From: Thermomonas sp. HDW16
Lineage (GTDB): Bacteria; Pseudomonadota; Gammaproteobacteria; Xanthomonadales; Xanthomonadaceae
Direction of reading: 5' to 3'
Assembly: GCF_011302915.1 (NCBI RefSeq)
Contig: NZ_CP049872.1
Span: 1,674,001-1,738,000, forward strand
DNA: 64,000 nt
The notes beneath the pieces were generated by a model, which had not been told where the DNA came from, searched no databases, and worked only from the letters and a program-made list of their open reading frames with translations. A program made the position numbers and the translations under genes. Of the stretch, positions 1-10,737 are shown in pieces (positions within the stretch are counted from its first letter, which is position 1; the number at the start of each line of letters is the position of its first letter).

Positions 1-1240
1 GCAATTCGACCCAGAAGCGACTGCCGATGTTCTCGCTGCTTTCGAAGCCGATCGAACCGCCCATCGCCTCGGTCAGGCCTTTGGCAATGGTGGTGCCCAG
101 CCCGGTGCCGCCGTGCTTGCGCGACAGGCTGTTGTCGGCTTGTTCGAACGCTTCGAACAGTTTCGCGCGTGCCGAAGCGGGTATCCCGATGCCGGTGTCC
201 GATACGGTGAAGCGCAGGCGTTGCCGCGTGGCGCTCGCCGAGTCGGCAAGCGCAACCTGCAGCCGCACTTCGCCCGAAGGCGTGAACTTGATCGCGTTGC
301 TGAGCAGGTTCAACAGCACCTGGCGCAGATGGCCAGGATCGCCGCGCAGGCGGGTGGAAACGTCGCTCGAGATGTCGATGACATAGTCCAGCTGGCGTGC
401 ACGCGCATCCGGCTTCAGGATCAGCTCAATCTCGTCAAGCAGGCCGCGCAGCTCGAATTCCTCAAGCTTGACCTTGAGCTTGCCGGCCTCGATCGCCGAG
501 ATGTCGAGCACGTCCTCCACCAGCGCCAGCAGCGAACGCGCGGCGGCCTGGATCGTCTCCAGGTAGCCACGCTGTTCGGAATCCAGCCGGGTGCTGGCCA
601 GCAACTCCGACATGCCGGACAAGCCATTGAGCGGCGTGCGGAATTCGTGGCTCATGTTGGCCAGGAAAAGGCTCTTGGCCTGGTTCGCGCGCCGTGCATC
701 GCCGATCGCCGTGGTCAGTGCCTTGAGCAGCGAGGCGAAGTACAACGGTACTGCGACCAGCCCCACCAGCAAACCCCACGACAGATACGGATTATCCAGC
801 CAGTACGGCGTGCTGCGCATCATCAACAGGAACGACAGGGTGGCGAGCCCGGTGGCCGCGAACAGGTACTGCGTGCCGTAACGCATGCCGTTGCCGATCG
901 TCACCCACAGGTACACGGCGTACAGCGGAGATGCGGTTTCCCCCTGCAGATGCATGACGCCGCCCATCGCCGCATAGTCCGCGAGCATGCCGATCCAACG
1001 GCGCAGGCTGGAGGGCGCGGGCGACAGCAGGATCGCGACCAGCAGGCCGACCGAAAGCACCCATTCGCCGACCAGGATCCACCAGGTGGCGACCAAGGCA
1101 GTGCTGCCACCACCGCGGACTTCCCAGCCCAGGTAGGCGGCGAACAAGCTGGTGATCGCGATGCGCACGAAGACTTGCGCATGCTCGCTGTCCGCACGTC
1201 CGTGCAGGCGCGACTGCATCCAGTGCAGTCCCGCACGCAT
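1..1240 (-). CDS. rpfC: DSF sensor histidine kinase RpfC (partial, C-terminus off left edge)
   Basis: Inner-membrane hybrid sensor kinase for diffusible signal factor; only the first 413 residues are in the window. They contain an N-terminal sensor with about five hydrophobic segments (residues ~25-175), a HisKA H-box with [10 protein letters not shown] placing the acceptor at His198, and a HATPase domain with an N-box ([10 protein letters not shown]), DTGIGI and GGTGLG. His198 is the phosphorylation site reported for Xanthomonas RpfC. D17-S18-E19 just before the first membrane segment match residues I recall as important for DSF sensing. The receiver and Hpt domains expected from the family lie outside. 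It starts 3 nt after the rpfG stop, so the two are probably co-transcribed. Confidence 0.93.
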   Translation of the reverse strand, partial: MRAGLHWMQSRLHGRADSEHAQVFVRIAITSLFAAYLGWEVRGGGSTALVATWWILVGEWVLSVGLLVAILLSPAPSSLRRWIGMLADYAAMGGVMHLQGETASPLYAVYLWVTIGNGMRYGTQYLFAATGLATLSFLLMMRSTPYWLDNPYLSWGLLVGLVAVPLYFASLLKALTTAIGDARRANQAKSLFLANMSHEFRTPLNGLSGMSELLASTRLDSEQRGYLETIQAAARSLLALVEDVLDISAIEAGKLKVKLEEFELRGLLDEIELILKPDARARQLDYVIDISSDVSTRLRGDPGHLRQVLLNLLSNAIKFTPSGEVRLQVALADSASATRQRLRFTVSDTGIGIPASARAKLFEAFEQADNSLSRKHGGTGLGTTIAKGLTEAMGGSIGFESSENIGSRFWVEL

Positions 1241-1243
1241 GGT

Positions 1244-2302
1244 TCAGTGCATCTCCGGCTGTGGCACGACCTGGGAATAGCGTTCGCAGATTTCGTGCAG
1301 GCGCGGCAGGTTGTCCATCAATGCGCGTACACAGCGCGGATCCAGCATCTTGCCGCTCTGGCTCTCGATGAATTCCAGGGCTTCGTCGATGCTCCATGCC
1401 CGCTTGTAGGGGCGCGGCGAGATCAACGCATCGAAGATGTCGGCCACGGTCACGATCCGCGCCTCGATCGGGATATTGTCGCCCGCCAGGCGATCCGGAT
1501 AGCCGGTGCCGTCGTAGCGTTCGTGGTGATGCCGGGCGATGGTCGCCCCGACCTGGATGAAACGGTTGTGGCTGTCTTGCAGGAGCTCATAGCCGATGCC
1601 GGGATGCAGCTGCATGCGCTTGCGTTCGCCCTCGTCCAGCGGGCCAGGCTTCATCAGCAGTGAATCGGGAATCGCGATCTTGCCGATGTCGTGCAGCGGG
1701 GCGGCCAGTTCGATGGTGCGTACCTGCTCCTCCGGCAACCCCATTCCTTCGGCGACCAGCCCGGCGACATGGGCCATTCGCTCGAGATAGGCGCTGGTAC
1801 CCGTGTCGCGCAGTTCGATCGCACGCGCCAGGCGCGACAGCGTTTCGCGCTCGCGTTCCTCGACTTCATGCATGCTGGCCAGCAACCGCTGCTCCAGCGA
1901 CAGCGCACGTTGCTTCACGGATTCGGATTGCTGGCGCAGTTGCAGCAGGTTGCGGCAGCGCGCACGCAATTCGCGCGGGCGGATGGGCTTGACCAGGAAA
2001 TCGATCACCCCGGCATCGAGCGCAGCCTGTCGTACCGGCTCGTCACCAACCACGGTGACCAGCACGATCGGCACATCGCGGTTGCGCAGCGGCTTGCGGA
2101 ACGCCCTGGCCAGTTCCAGCCCGTCCATGCCCGGCATCCGGTAATCCAGCAACAGGAGATCCGGCAGGTGCTCGTTGCACCATTCGAGCGCGGCGTCCGG
2201 TTCGCTGAAATCGTGTACCGCCAACTGCGGACTGATGTCCTGCACGATATGACGCAGCATCGTGCGCGCAGAGGCTTGATCATCGACGATCACGATGTCC
2301 AT
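1244..2302 (-). CDS. rpfG: Cyclic di-GMP phosphodiesterase response regulator RpfG
   Basis: 352-aa cytoplasmic response regulator that, in Xanthomonas, is phosphorylated by RpfC and degrades cyclic di-GMP to control virulence factors, biofilm and motility. The receiver domain (1-120) has the acidic pair D7/D8, acceptor D53 in LLDYRMPG and K105 in VKP. The HD-GYP domain (about 150-345) has H204-D205 in LHDIGK, a HHERYDGTGYP signature and a DIFDAL segment, so it looks catalytically complete. I chose the ATG at 2302, which has a GAAGGGG ribosome site; the longer frame upstream lacks coding character. No rpfH lies between rpfG and rpfC, unlike X. campestris. Confidence 0.94.
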   Translation of the reverse strand: MDIVIVDDQASARTMLRHIVQDISPQLAVHDFSEPDAALEWCNEHLPDLLLLDYRMPGMDGLELARAFRKPLRNRDVPIVLVTVVGDEPVRQAALDAGVIDFLVKPIRPRELRARCRNLLQLRQQSESVKQRALSLEQRLLASMHEVEERERETLSRLARAIELRDTGTSAYLERMAHVAGLVAEGMGLPEEQVRTIELAAPLHDIGKIAIPDSLLMKPGPLDEGERKRMQLHPGIGYELLQDSHNRFIQVGATIARHHHERYDGTGYPDRLAGDNIPIEARIVTVADIFDALISPRPYKRAWSIDEALEFIESQSGKMLDPRCVRALMDNLPRLHEICERYSQVVPQPEMH

Positions 2303-2382
2303 GCAGTGCCCCTTCGTGGCTGAATACGGGATCGCCGTGTGATGGCATCGTCCCCGTAAATTGTTCACATGGCAAGTGATGC

Positions 2383-2411
2383 AAAAATCATGCCGCCTGC
2401 GCATACGCAGG
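2383..2411 (-). terminator. Possible weak terminator downstream of lysS
   Basis: On the minus strand, 57 nt past the lysS stop, CCTGCG-TATG-CGCAGG forms a 6-bp hairpin. A T5 run follows after 8 nt. The gap before the T-run makes it a poor intrinsic terminator. It lies between lysS and rpfG and may only partly separate them. Confidence 0.3.
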
Positions 2412-2467
2412 TGTATCGGCGTGGACACGGAAGGACGTAGCGGATCTTCGAGCGATCCGAACCCGCT

Positions 2468-3988
<1,521 letters not shown>

Positions 3989-4037
3989 TGGGATGCTTCG
4001 TCGAATGTGGGGTGGGCGATGCGGATGTTGACGCGGC

Positions 4038-5166
4038 TCAGGCCGCGTCGATCCGTTTCGACCCGGCCTCCAGCCCGGACTTCAGGCTGGCTTCCACGAA
4101 TTCGTCGAGGTCGCCGTCCAGCACCTTCTGCGTATCGCTGCGTTCGATGCCGGTGCGCAGGTCCTTGATCCGGCTCTGGTCCAGCACGTAGTTGCGGATC
4201 TGGCTGCCCCAGCCGATGTCGGACTTGGTCGCTTCCAGCGCGTCCTTCTCCGCATTGCGCTTCTGGATCTCGAGCTCGTAGAGCTTGGCCGCCAGCATCT
4301 TCATCGCGTTGTCGCGGTTCTGGTGCTGGCTGCGCCCGGTCTGGCAGGCGACCACGGTATTGGTCGGGATGTGGGTGATGCGCACCGCCGATTCAGTCTT
4401 GTTGACGTGCTGGCCACCGGCGCCGGACGAACGGTACACGTCGGTGCGTAGGTCGGCGGGATTGATGTCGATCTCGATGTCGTCGTCCACTTCCGGCGAC
4501 ACGAACACGCTGGTGAAGCTGGTGTGGCGACGGTTGTCGGAGTCGAACGGCGACTTGCGCACCAGCCGGTGCACGCCGATCTCGGTCTTCAGCCAGCCGT
4601 AGGCGTAATCACCTTCGACGCGCACGGTGGCGGACTTGATGCCGGCCACGTCGCCGCCGCTGACTTCCATCAGCTCGGTCTTCCAGCCGCGCGATTCCGC
4701 CCAGCGCAGGTACATGCGCAGCAGGATCTCGGCCCAGTCCTGCGCCTCGGTGCCGCCGGCACCAGCCTGGATATCGACGAAGGCATTCGCCGAATCCATC
4801 TTGCCGGAGAACATGCGTTGGAATTCGAGCTGTTCAACGCCCTTCTCGAAACGGTCGACGTCGTCCACCACCGCCAGTGCGGTGTCTTCGTCGTCTTCCA
4901 TCTCGGCGAGTTCCAGCAGCTCGTTGCCGCCGGCCAAGCCTTCCTTCAGCTCGCGCAGGCCGTTGACGGTCTTGTCGAGCATGGAACGCTCGCGCCCCAG
5001 TGCCTGCGCCCGTTCCGGGTCGTTCCAGATGTCCGGGTTCTCGAGTTCACGTTCTACTTCTTCCAGGCGTTCGCGCTTGGCGTCGTAGTCAAAGAAACCC
5101 CCTCAGCGCATCCAGCCGACCGATGAGGTCAGCGATGCGCTGGCGGATGGGATTGAGTTCGATCAT
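4038..5166 (-). CDS. prfB: Peptide chain release factor 2 (programmed +1 frameshift)
   Basis: RF2 recognises UGA and UAA stops. The gene is in two frames: codons 1-25 from the ATG at 5166, then an in-frame TGA at 5089-5091, then 350 residues in the +1 frame, 375 aa in total. The SPF stop-recognition tripeptide (VRKSPFDSD) and the catalytic GGQ (GAGGQHVNK) are intact. The frameshift is the family's usual autoregulation: low RF2 favours slippage past its own UGA. It heads the prfB-lysS pair. Confidence 0.96.
5089..5103 (-). promoter_or_regulatory. RF2 programmed +1 frameshift signal
   Basis: The minus strand reads AGGGGG TTT CTT TGA C. This is an internal Shine-Dalgarno-like AGGGGG, a 3-nt spacer, the slippery CTT leucine codon and the TGA stop followed by C. 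It matches the E. coli prfB signal except that TAT is TTT in the spacer. Confidence 0.95.
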
Positions 5167-5270
5167 GGGGCTCAAGTACTGCAAAATGGTCGCGGATTTT
5201 AACAGCTTGCCGGCACTGCGCCCGCAAATCGGCGGCAATGCCTGTCGATGGCCCAACGCAGGAGACGACC

Positions 5271-5483
5271 ATGCCGCGGTTCAAGATCGGCGACCACGTG
5301 ACCTGGAACTCCGAGGCGGGTCGGGTCAGCGGCCATGTCGTGAAGTTCCACACCCGCGATTTCGACTACAAGGGGCATACCCATCACGCCTCGCCCGACA
5401 GGCCGCAGTACGAGATCAAGATCGACAAAACCGATCATGTCGCGGCCCACTACGGCGAGGCACTGACTCGACTGGCCGACTGA
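5271..5483 (+). CDS. DUF2945 (HVA1-type) small protein
   Basis: 70-aa soluble protein beginning MPRFKIGDHVTWNSEAG. The pattern of a KxGDxVxWNSxxG start, a central region rich in His and Asp (TRDFDYKGHTHH) and a YEIKxDKTDH block fits the DUF2945/HVA1 family, whose function is unknown. I preferred the ATG at 5271, preceded by GGAGA, to an in-frame ATG at 5238. It is a lone plus-strand gene between prfB and the minus-strand VIT gene. Confidence 0.75.
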   Translation: MPRFKIGDHVTWNSEAGRVSGHVVKFHTRDFDYKGHTHHASPDRPQYEIKIDKTDHVAAHYGEALTRLAD

Positions 5484-5513
5484 GGCGGTCACGCCGCCCC
5501 AGCCGGCCTGCGA

Positions 5514-8447
5514 TCATTTGACCTCGAACTCGCCCACCAGCACGGATTCGTCCTTGCCGGACAGGCGCAAGGTCACGGTCTGGTCCTGCTGCTTGGGCGT
5601 GGCCCAGCCGGTGCTCAGTCGCAACGTCAGCGTGGTGGCGCCGGTGACAATCTGCTGGCGGTCGCCGAAGAAATGCGCCTGCACCTTGTACTTGCCGGGC
5701 TTGGCGTGATGCAGCACGAATTCCTCGGGGCCGTAGCCGCCGGTGAAGTCGTCGGAGATCAGCCCGCCCTGGTAGGTCAGCGTGTGCGAGTAATAGCATT
5801 TCTCGCCATTCGGGTCGGTGACCCACAGGTCCATGTCGCTGTTGTCGCTGTCCCACGACAGGGCCACGCGCAAGTCAAGCGGCATGTTCTTCAGCAGGCG
5901 CGCATCGATGAAGCCGGTGTCCAGCGGCTTCGGGCTGGTGGCGATCACCTGGTTCATCTCGTTCAGCGCCACCAGTTCGATTTCCGCGAAACGGCCATCC
6001 CACTGCCCCGCCACCACGTTGTACAGGTGGCGGATCGCTTCCTGCCGTTCATCGCTGGCGGCCAGCGCCAGGCCGAGGTCGCGATGGCTCTGCGGCTCCT
6101 CGTCGGCCATCGCCAGCACCTGCCGGAACACCTGCACCGCACGCGCGTATTCCTTCGCCTGCATCAGCCGATACCCCAGCACGCGCAGCACGTGGCGATT
6201 CTCCAGCTGCAGTTCGGCCAGGTTGGACAGCACGCGCAGGGCGAGGCCGCGCTGGCCGCGCTGCAGCAGCAGGTCGGCCACGTCGAGGTAGAACGCGGTG
6301 CTGTCGGCGTGGCTGTCGCGTTCGTCGAGGTAAAGGGTGTAGAGCTGGTCCGCGGATGCGTCGCGCAGGCGTCGCGCGTATGGAGAATCCGGCTCCCAGG
6401 GCTGCAGGCGGATCACCGCGCCGCCTGCGGATTCCGGGCCGGCCGCACTGCCTACAACCGTCACCGAATCCAGTGTCGAGGCATTACCAGCGGCCGCGGA
6501 CGCAGATGCTGAACTTGGGGTATCGACAGCGCGCGGAATATCGAGGACAACCGGCGGCTCCGCCGGTGCCGGCGGCGGAGCCATCGCACGGGATTCATCG
6601 CGTTCACGCTCGGCGACAGCGGCAGCAACGGCCACCTTCTGCTTCGCGTCTTCGACCGTTGGCTTGCCCTTCGGGAACTCGTGCTCCCACCAGGCGGCGC
6701 GCTCGGCGAATGCCTGCGCGACGTTGTCCAGCCGTTCGCTGCGCGAGGCTTCGCGCGTGCGCAGTTGCTCGATGCGGATCGCCGTCAACTGCGTTTGCAG
6801 CGCGGGCGGCGCGGGAATGTCGTAACGGACATAGTCCGCCGGATCGTCCAGCACCAGCAGTGAACTGCCGGCGGTGACCAGGCCGAAGGCATTGCCAAGG
6901 CGGGCGATCGCGGCCTGGTTGCGCTCCGGCTCGGCGGACAGCGCTTGCATGCGCCACGCGGCCCACGCCTGCGACACCTGCTCACGCGCTTCGTCGGTGG
7001 ACGATACCGGCACGTCGACCGTGTGGCGCCCCGCGGCGTCTTCCAGCGTGATCGAGAGCCTGCCCGTCGGTTCACGCAGGCGCCCGGCCACGCGCAGCAG
7101 GCCATCGTCGATCCAGCGCGACTGTGCCACCACGTCCTCCACACCGGCGCCGTCCAACGCCAGCACGTGCGCGCCGTCTTCCAGCAGCGCACGCGTTGCA
7201 GCAGCCAATCCGTCGCGGCCCTGCCAGGCCACCAGGCGGCCGCCGCGGCTTTCGGCCAGCGCGGACAAGCGCGTGGCATCCGCATCACTGGTGGAGGCCA
7301 GCGCATACAGGCGCTGCCCCGGAAGCATGCCGGGCAGCGCGGTCCCGCCGTAGTTCTGCATACCGTCGCTGACCAGCAAGACTTCCGATGCGCTGCGTTC
7401 CGGCGTCCAGTCGGCAAGATCGGTCGCGCCGTCGTACACCACCGAGGCCAAAGCCTTGCGCAACTCCGCCCATGCGCCGGCGCGCACCTGGAACGCGCCG
7501 GCGTTCACGCCCACGTCGCGCAGCAGGCGCAGGTGGACGCGACCCTCGCCCATCGCCTTGAAGTAGCGATCCAGCAATTCCAGTTCGCCCGCGTGGTCGC
7601 GCTTGTGGCCCGATGCCGAGGCATCCCACAGCAACATGACGTCATGCGGGATCGCGCGTGGTTTCGATGTCGATGCCACCGGCACCTCGGCCAGCACGTA
7701 ATGCGCATCGGCCTGGACGCCGGCATACACCTGCGTCGAAGTCGTGACCGCGAAGCGCAACGCCAAGCCGTGCCGCGCATCGATGCCGGCACGCGGAATG
7801 TCGACGGCGAACCCGTCCCCTTCGCGCTTGAGCGCAGCCTTCGCGAACGCCCCCAGCAACTCCGGCGGCTTGCGCCCGCGCACATGCAACGCGAAGCCCG
7901 GGGCCTCGGCCAGCAATTGCAGCGGAAGCTGCAGGCGCCAGGCATCGCCGTCGCGACGCATGGCCTCATCGATCACCAGCCGCACCTGGCGGGTGCCGCG
8001 CGCCGGGATCGGGTAGATGCGCAGGCGGAAATGGTTGCCGGCCACCTGCTCCAGCAGCGCCGGATCGACATTGCGGCGCTCGATGCTCTCGAACACCTGC
8101 CGTCCGCGTTCCTTCGGCACCGGCACCGCGTCGCGCATCGTGCCGTCGATGTCCAGCGCAAAGCCGGTGACCTGCTGGCCAGCCTGCAACGGGAACTCGA
8201 GGCTGCCCTCGAGCTGACGATCGTTCGGATTGCGCAGGGTCAGCAGCAGCGTGGTGCGGGCAATGCTGCCGATGGCCTCGACATCGACCGCCGCCCGTTC
8301 CAGCCGGACCGGCGTTTTCGCGTCGGGCGCGGCGACCAGCGGCCGTGGCCGCAGCGTCACGTCTGGGTGCGCGCGTTGCGCGGCAGTGTCCACGCTCAAG
8401 CCGAACGCAGCCGTCACCGCTGCCAGCATCAGCAGGCGTTTCATCAT
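5514..8447 (-). CDS. Exported VIT/VWA domain protein with TPR-like and DUF2135 regions
   Basis: 977-aa protein with a signal peptide (MMKRLLMLAAVTAAFGLSVD, likely cleaved near AAQRA). A VIT (inter-alpha-trypsin) domain lies at about 35-165, then a von Willebrand A-type fold (about 255-420) whose MIDAS motif reads DASAS. TPR-like helices span about 690-830, and a C-terminal DUF2135-type beta domain (DMDLWVTDPNGEKCYYSH) follows. A Pro/Ala/Ser-rich linker precedes the repeats. The family is common in Xanthomonadaceae but its role is unknown; a surface or periplasmic adhesion or scaffold role is only inference. The ATG at 8447 has GGGGA upstream at good spacing; an ATG at 8453 sits too close to it. 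Confidence 0.8.
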   Translation of the reverse strand: MMKRLLMLAAVTAAFGLSVDTAAQRAHPDVTLRPRPLVAAPDAKTPVRLERAAVDVEAIGSIARTTLLLTLRNPNDRQLEGSLEFPLQAGQQVTGFALDIDGTMRDAVPVPKERGRQVFESIERRNVDPALLEQVAGNHFRLRIYPIPARGTRQVRLVIDEAMRRDGDAWRLQLPLQLLAEAPGFALHVRGRKPPELLGAFAKAALKREGDGFAVDIPRAGIDARHGLALRFAVTTSTQVYAGVQADAHYVLAEVPVASTSKPRAIPHDVMLLWDASASGHKRDHAGELELLDRYFKAMGEGRVHLRLLRDVGVNAGAFQVRAGAWAELRKALASVVYDGATDLADWTPERSASEVLLVSDGMQNYGGTALPGMLPGQRLYALASTSDADATRLSALAESRGGRLVAWQGRDGLAAATRALLEDGAHVLALDGAGVEDVVAQSRWIDDGLLRVAGRLREPTGRLSITLEDAAGRHTVDVPVSSTDEAREQVSQAWAAWRMQALSAEPERNQAAIARLGNAFGLVTAGSSLLVLDDPADYVRYDIPAPPALQTQLTAIRIEQLRTREASRSERLDNVAQAFAERAAWWEHEFPKGKPTVEDAKQKVAVAAAVAERERDESRAMAPPPAPAEPPVVLDIPRAVDTPSSASASAAAGNASTLDSVTVVGSAAGPESAGGAVIRLQPWEPDSPYARRLRDASADQLYTLYLDERDSHADSTAFYLDVADLLLQRGQRGLALRVLSNLAELQLENRHVLRVLGYRLMQAKEYARAVQVFRQVLAMADEEPQSHRDLGLALAASDERQEAIRHLYNVVAGQWDGRFAEIELVALNEMNQVIATSPKPLDTGFIDARLLKNMPLDLRVALSWDSDNSDMDLWVTDPNGEKCYYSHTLTYQGGLISDDFTGGYGPEEFVLHHAKPGKYKVQAHFFGDRQQIVTGATTLTLRLSTGWATPKQQDQTVTLRLSGKDESVLVGEFEVK

Positions 8448-8529
8448 GTGCATTTCCCCAAGAAAGAATTGGTTGGCATCCCCGCCAACGTGCGACCAGC
8501 GTGAACGGGGTTGCATGCCAGGCGCAAGC

Positions 8530-9399
8530 CTAGCCAGAACGTTGCCGCAAACCGGCGCGATGGGTTCGGCTGCACGGCAGGCGGCTGCCGTCCTTCATGT
8601 GCACGCGGGCATCGCCGGTGTCCAGTGGCTCGATCGAGGCCACGTGGTCGAGGTTGACGATGTAGCTGCGCTGGATGCGCACGAAGCGTTCCGGATCGAG
8701 CTTGGCCTCGACGCCGGCGATGGTGCTGCGCAGCGGGTAGTCGTGGCCGCGCACGTGCAGGTTCACGTAATTGCCGGAGGCCTGCAGCCATTCGATGTCG
8801 TTGGCCGCGACCAGGAATTCGCGGCCGAGCTTGCGGACGAGGAAACGCTCAGGCCGGTCCAGCGGCTCCACGGGTAGCCCCTCGTCGGGAGCCGAAAGCA
8901 GGCTGGCCTCGCCCTGCAGGCGGCGCATGACGAAGCGGTAGCCCTCGATGGTCAGCACCACGCCTGCGTATGAGCGCACGTCCTTGAGGTATTCGTAGCC
9001 GAATTCCCATAGCCACGGGCTGAAGTCGTAATCCAGGCCCTGGCTGGCGTAGACCGCCTTGCGGATCGCCACCATGCCGGCGACATGCAACGCCGACCAG
9101 GCGACGCTGCCCAGCAGGTGCAGCGGCAGCATCCGTTTCCAATTGTCCAGGTGCAGCGGCCAGCGGCGGGTGAACCAGACCATGGCCGGCACCAGGGCCA
9201 GCGCCATCAGCGCACTGCTCGCCTCCCACACCGGCGGTTGCCAGACGGCGAAACCGAGGTCCAGCCGGCGTACGTCCATGTTGGCAGTCAGGCTGTTGCC
9301 GATCGCGCTGACCAGGTAGCTGAGGACCCAGAACCCGACTTCGACGCTGCGCCGCCACGGCTGGTAACGCTGGTAGAAGGTCGGCTCGGGGGAATCCAT
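8530..9399 (-). CDS. rpfD: LytTR-family membrane-anchored regulator, RpfD-like
   Basis: 289-aa protein with four hydrophobic segments in the first ~170 residues (VEVGFWVLSYLVSAIG, the ALMALALVPAMVWF region, and two more) and a C-terminal LytTR DNA-binding domain (about 190-285; IEWLQASGNYVNLHV, FVRIQRSYIVNLDHV). The rpf region of Xanthomonas carries rpfD, a LytTR protein, and the position between prfB and recJ fits it; the symbol rests on synteny plus domain. TACAAT lies exactly 6 nt before the ATG with no Shine-Dalgarno, suggesting a leaderless message. Confidence 0.78.
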   Translation of the reverse strand: MDSPEPTFYQRYQPWRRSVEVGFWVLSYLVSAIGNSLTANMDVRRLDLGFAVWQPPVWEASSALMALALVPAMVWFTRRWPLHLDNWKRMLPLHLLGSVAWSALHVAGMVAIRKAVYASQGLDYDFSPWLWEFGYEYLKDVRSYAGVVLTIEGYRFVMRRLQGEASLLSAPDEGLPVEPLDRPERFLVRKLGREFLVAANDIEWLQASGNYVNLHVRGHDYPLRSTIAGVEAKLDPERFVRIQRSYIVNLDHVASIEPLDTGDARVHMKDGSRLPCSRTHRAGLRQRSG

Positions 9400-9405
9400 C
9401 GGCGC

Positions 9406-9411
9406 ATTGTA
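9406..9411 (-). promoter_or_regulatory. -10 hexamer of a leaderless promoter for rpfD
   Basis: The minus strand reads TACAAT-N6-ATG. The hexamer-to-start spacing puts the predicted transcription start on the A of the start codon. No clear -35 was found. Confidence 0.55.
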
Positions 9412-9552
9412 AGAGCGGCACCCGTCCAACCCGTCCCGGCTCGTCCCTGCGGTCCGCGTCCTGTCACCAAACCGCGTCAAACGGTCACTTCAGGCTGGCA
9501 GCAACATCGCCTCGCGCGAACGCTGGCCGCAGTTTTCCATCGGACGACCGCC

Positions 9553-10737
9553 ATGCATCGCCGCCACGACCTCGACTGGGTGCGCATCCTCGCCTTCGCC
9601 CTGCTCGTCCCCTACCACGTGGGCATGTACTACGTGAGCTGGGACTGGCACGTCAAAAGCCCGCAACTGGTGCCCGCGCTGGAACCGCTAATGATCCTCA
9701 GCGCGCCCTGGCGGTTGTCCCTGCTGTTCCTGGTGTCGGGGGTGGCGACCGCGTTCCTGAAGGCGAAGCTGCCGGCCGGCTTCCTGCGCCAGCGGTCGTG
9801 GCGGTTGTTGTTGCCGCTGCTCTTCGGCATGTACGTGGTGGTGCCGCCGCAGGCCTATCTGGAACTGATCGAAAAGGTCCCTGGCGGCTATCACGCGGGC
9901 TACCTTGGCTTCATGGGCCAATACCTGCAAGGCGGCGACATCCATTGCATGGCACCGCATGACTGCGTCGATGGCCCAACCTGGAACCACCTGTGGTTCG
10001 TCGCCTATCTGTGGGTCTACACACTCGCGCTGTGTGGCTGCCGCCTGCTGCCGCAATCGTGGCGCGACAAGACCGCTCGCTTGGTGCGCCTCTCCAGCAG
10101 TGGGCCGGGACTGCTGTGGTGGCCGATGCTGTGGCTGATCGCCGCGCGCGTGCTGGTCTACCCACACTTCCCTTCCACCCACGACCTCACCGACGACGCC
10201 TACAACCACCTGCAATACGGCCTGATGTTCGCCCTCGGTTACCTGTTGGCGAAGGTGGAAGCGCCCTGGGAGCAGCTGCGGCACCATCGGCATTGGATGC
10301 TGGGCATCGCGCTTGCCAGCTACGTCGCGATGATCGCCGGCTATCTGCAGTTCGATGACCTCGACCACATCCCGGCCGGCCCGCTCGCCGTCCTGCACGC
10401 GCTGTGGGGGGCGATGGAATGGTCGGCGATCGCCGCCATCCTCGGTTATGCGCGGGCATGGAATCCGAAGGACAGCCCGTTGCTGCGCTATCTCACGGCC
10501 GCGATATTTCCCTTCTACATCCTCCACCAGACCGTGATCGTGGTGCTTGCGCACAACCTGAAGCCGCTGCGCATCGTGCCCGCCATCGAGGGGCCATTAC
10601 TGATCGTGGCCACGTTCGCCCTGTGCCTGCTCGGCTACGAGGTCATCCGTCGCATCGGCTGGCTGCGCCCGCTGTTCGGACTCAAGCGGGCGTCGAATCC
10701 GTCGCCGCTTCCCGATGCACGACCACTAGCTGGATAG
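9553..10737 (+). CDS. Acyltransferase 3 family membrane protein (OpgC-like fold)
   Basis: 394-aa polytopic membrane protein with about ten hydrophobic segments. It starts HRRHDLDWVRILAFALLVPYH, the RxxDxxRxxA and conserved-His pattern of acyltransferase-3 enzymes, and has VSGVATAF and FPFYILHQTVIV blocks typical of the family. Members O-acylate extracytoplasmic glycans; the length and topology resemble the glucan succinyltransferase OpgC/MdoC, but the substrate cannot be told from sequence. Its last 56 nt overlap the 3' end of convergent recJ. Confidence 0.8.
   Translation: MHRRHDLDWVRILAFALLVPYHVGMYYVSWDWHVKSPQLVPALEPLMILSAPWRLSLLFLVSGVATAFLKAKLPAGFLRQRSWRLLLPLLFGMYVVVPPQAYLELIEKVPGGYHAGYLGFMGQYLQGGDIHCMAPHDCVDGPTWNHLWFVAYLWVYTLALCGCRLLPQSWRDKTARLVRLSSSGPGLLWWPMLWLIAARVLVYPHFPSTHDLTDDAYNHLQYGLMFALGYLLAKVEAPWEQLRHHRHWMLGIALASYVAMIAGYLQFDDLDHIPAGPLAVLHALWGAMEWSAIAAILGYARAWNPKDSPLLRYLTAAIFPFYILHQTVIVVLAHNLKPLRIVPAIEGPLLIVATFALCLLGYEVIRRIGWLRPLFGLKRASNPSPLPDARPLAG

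Noticed and set aside
113..1663. 516-codon plus-strand frame opposite rpfC and rpfG
   Set aside because: Shadow of two clearly homologous minus-strand genes.
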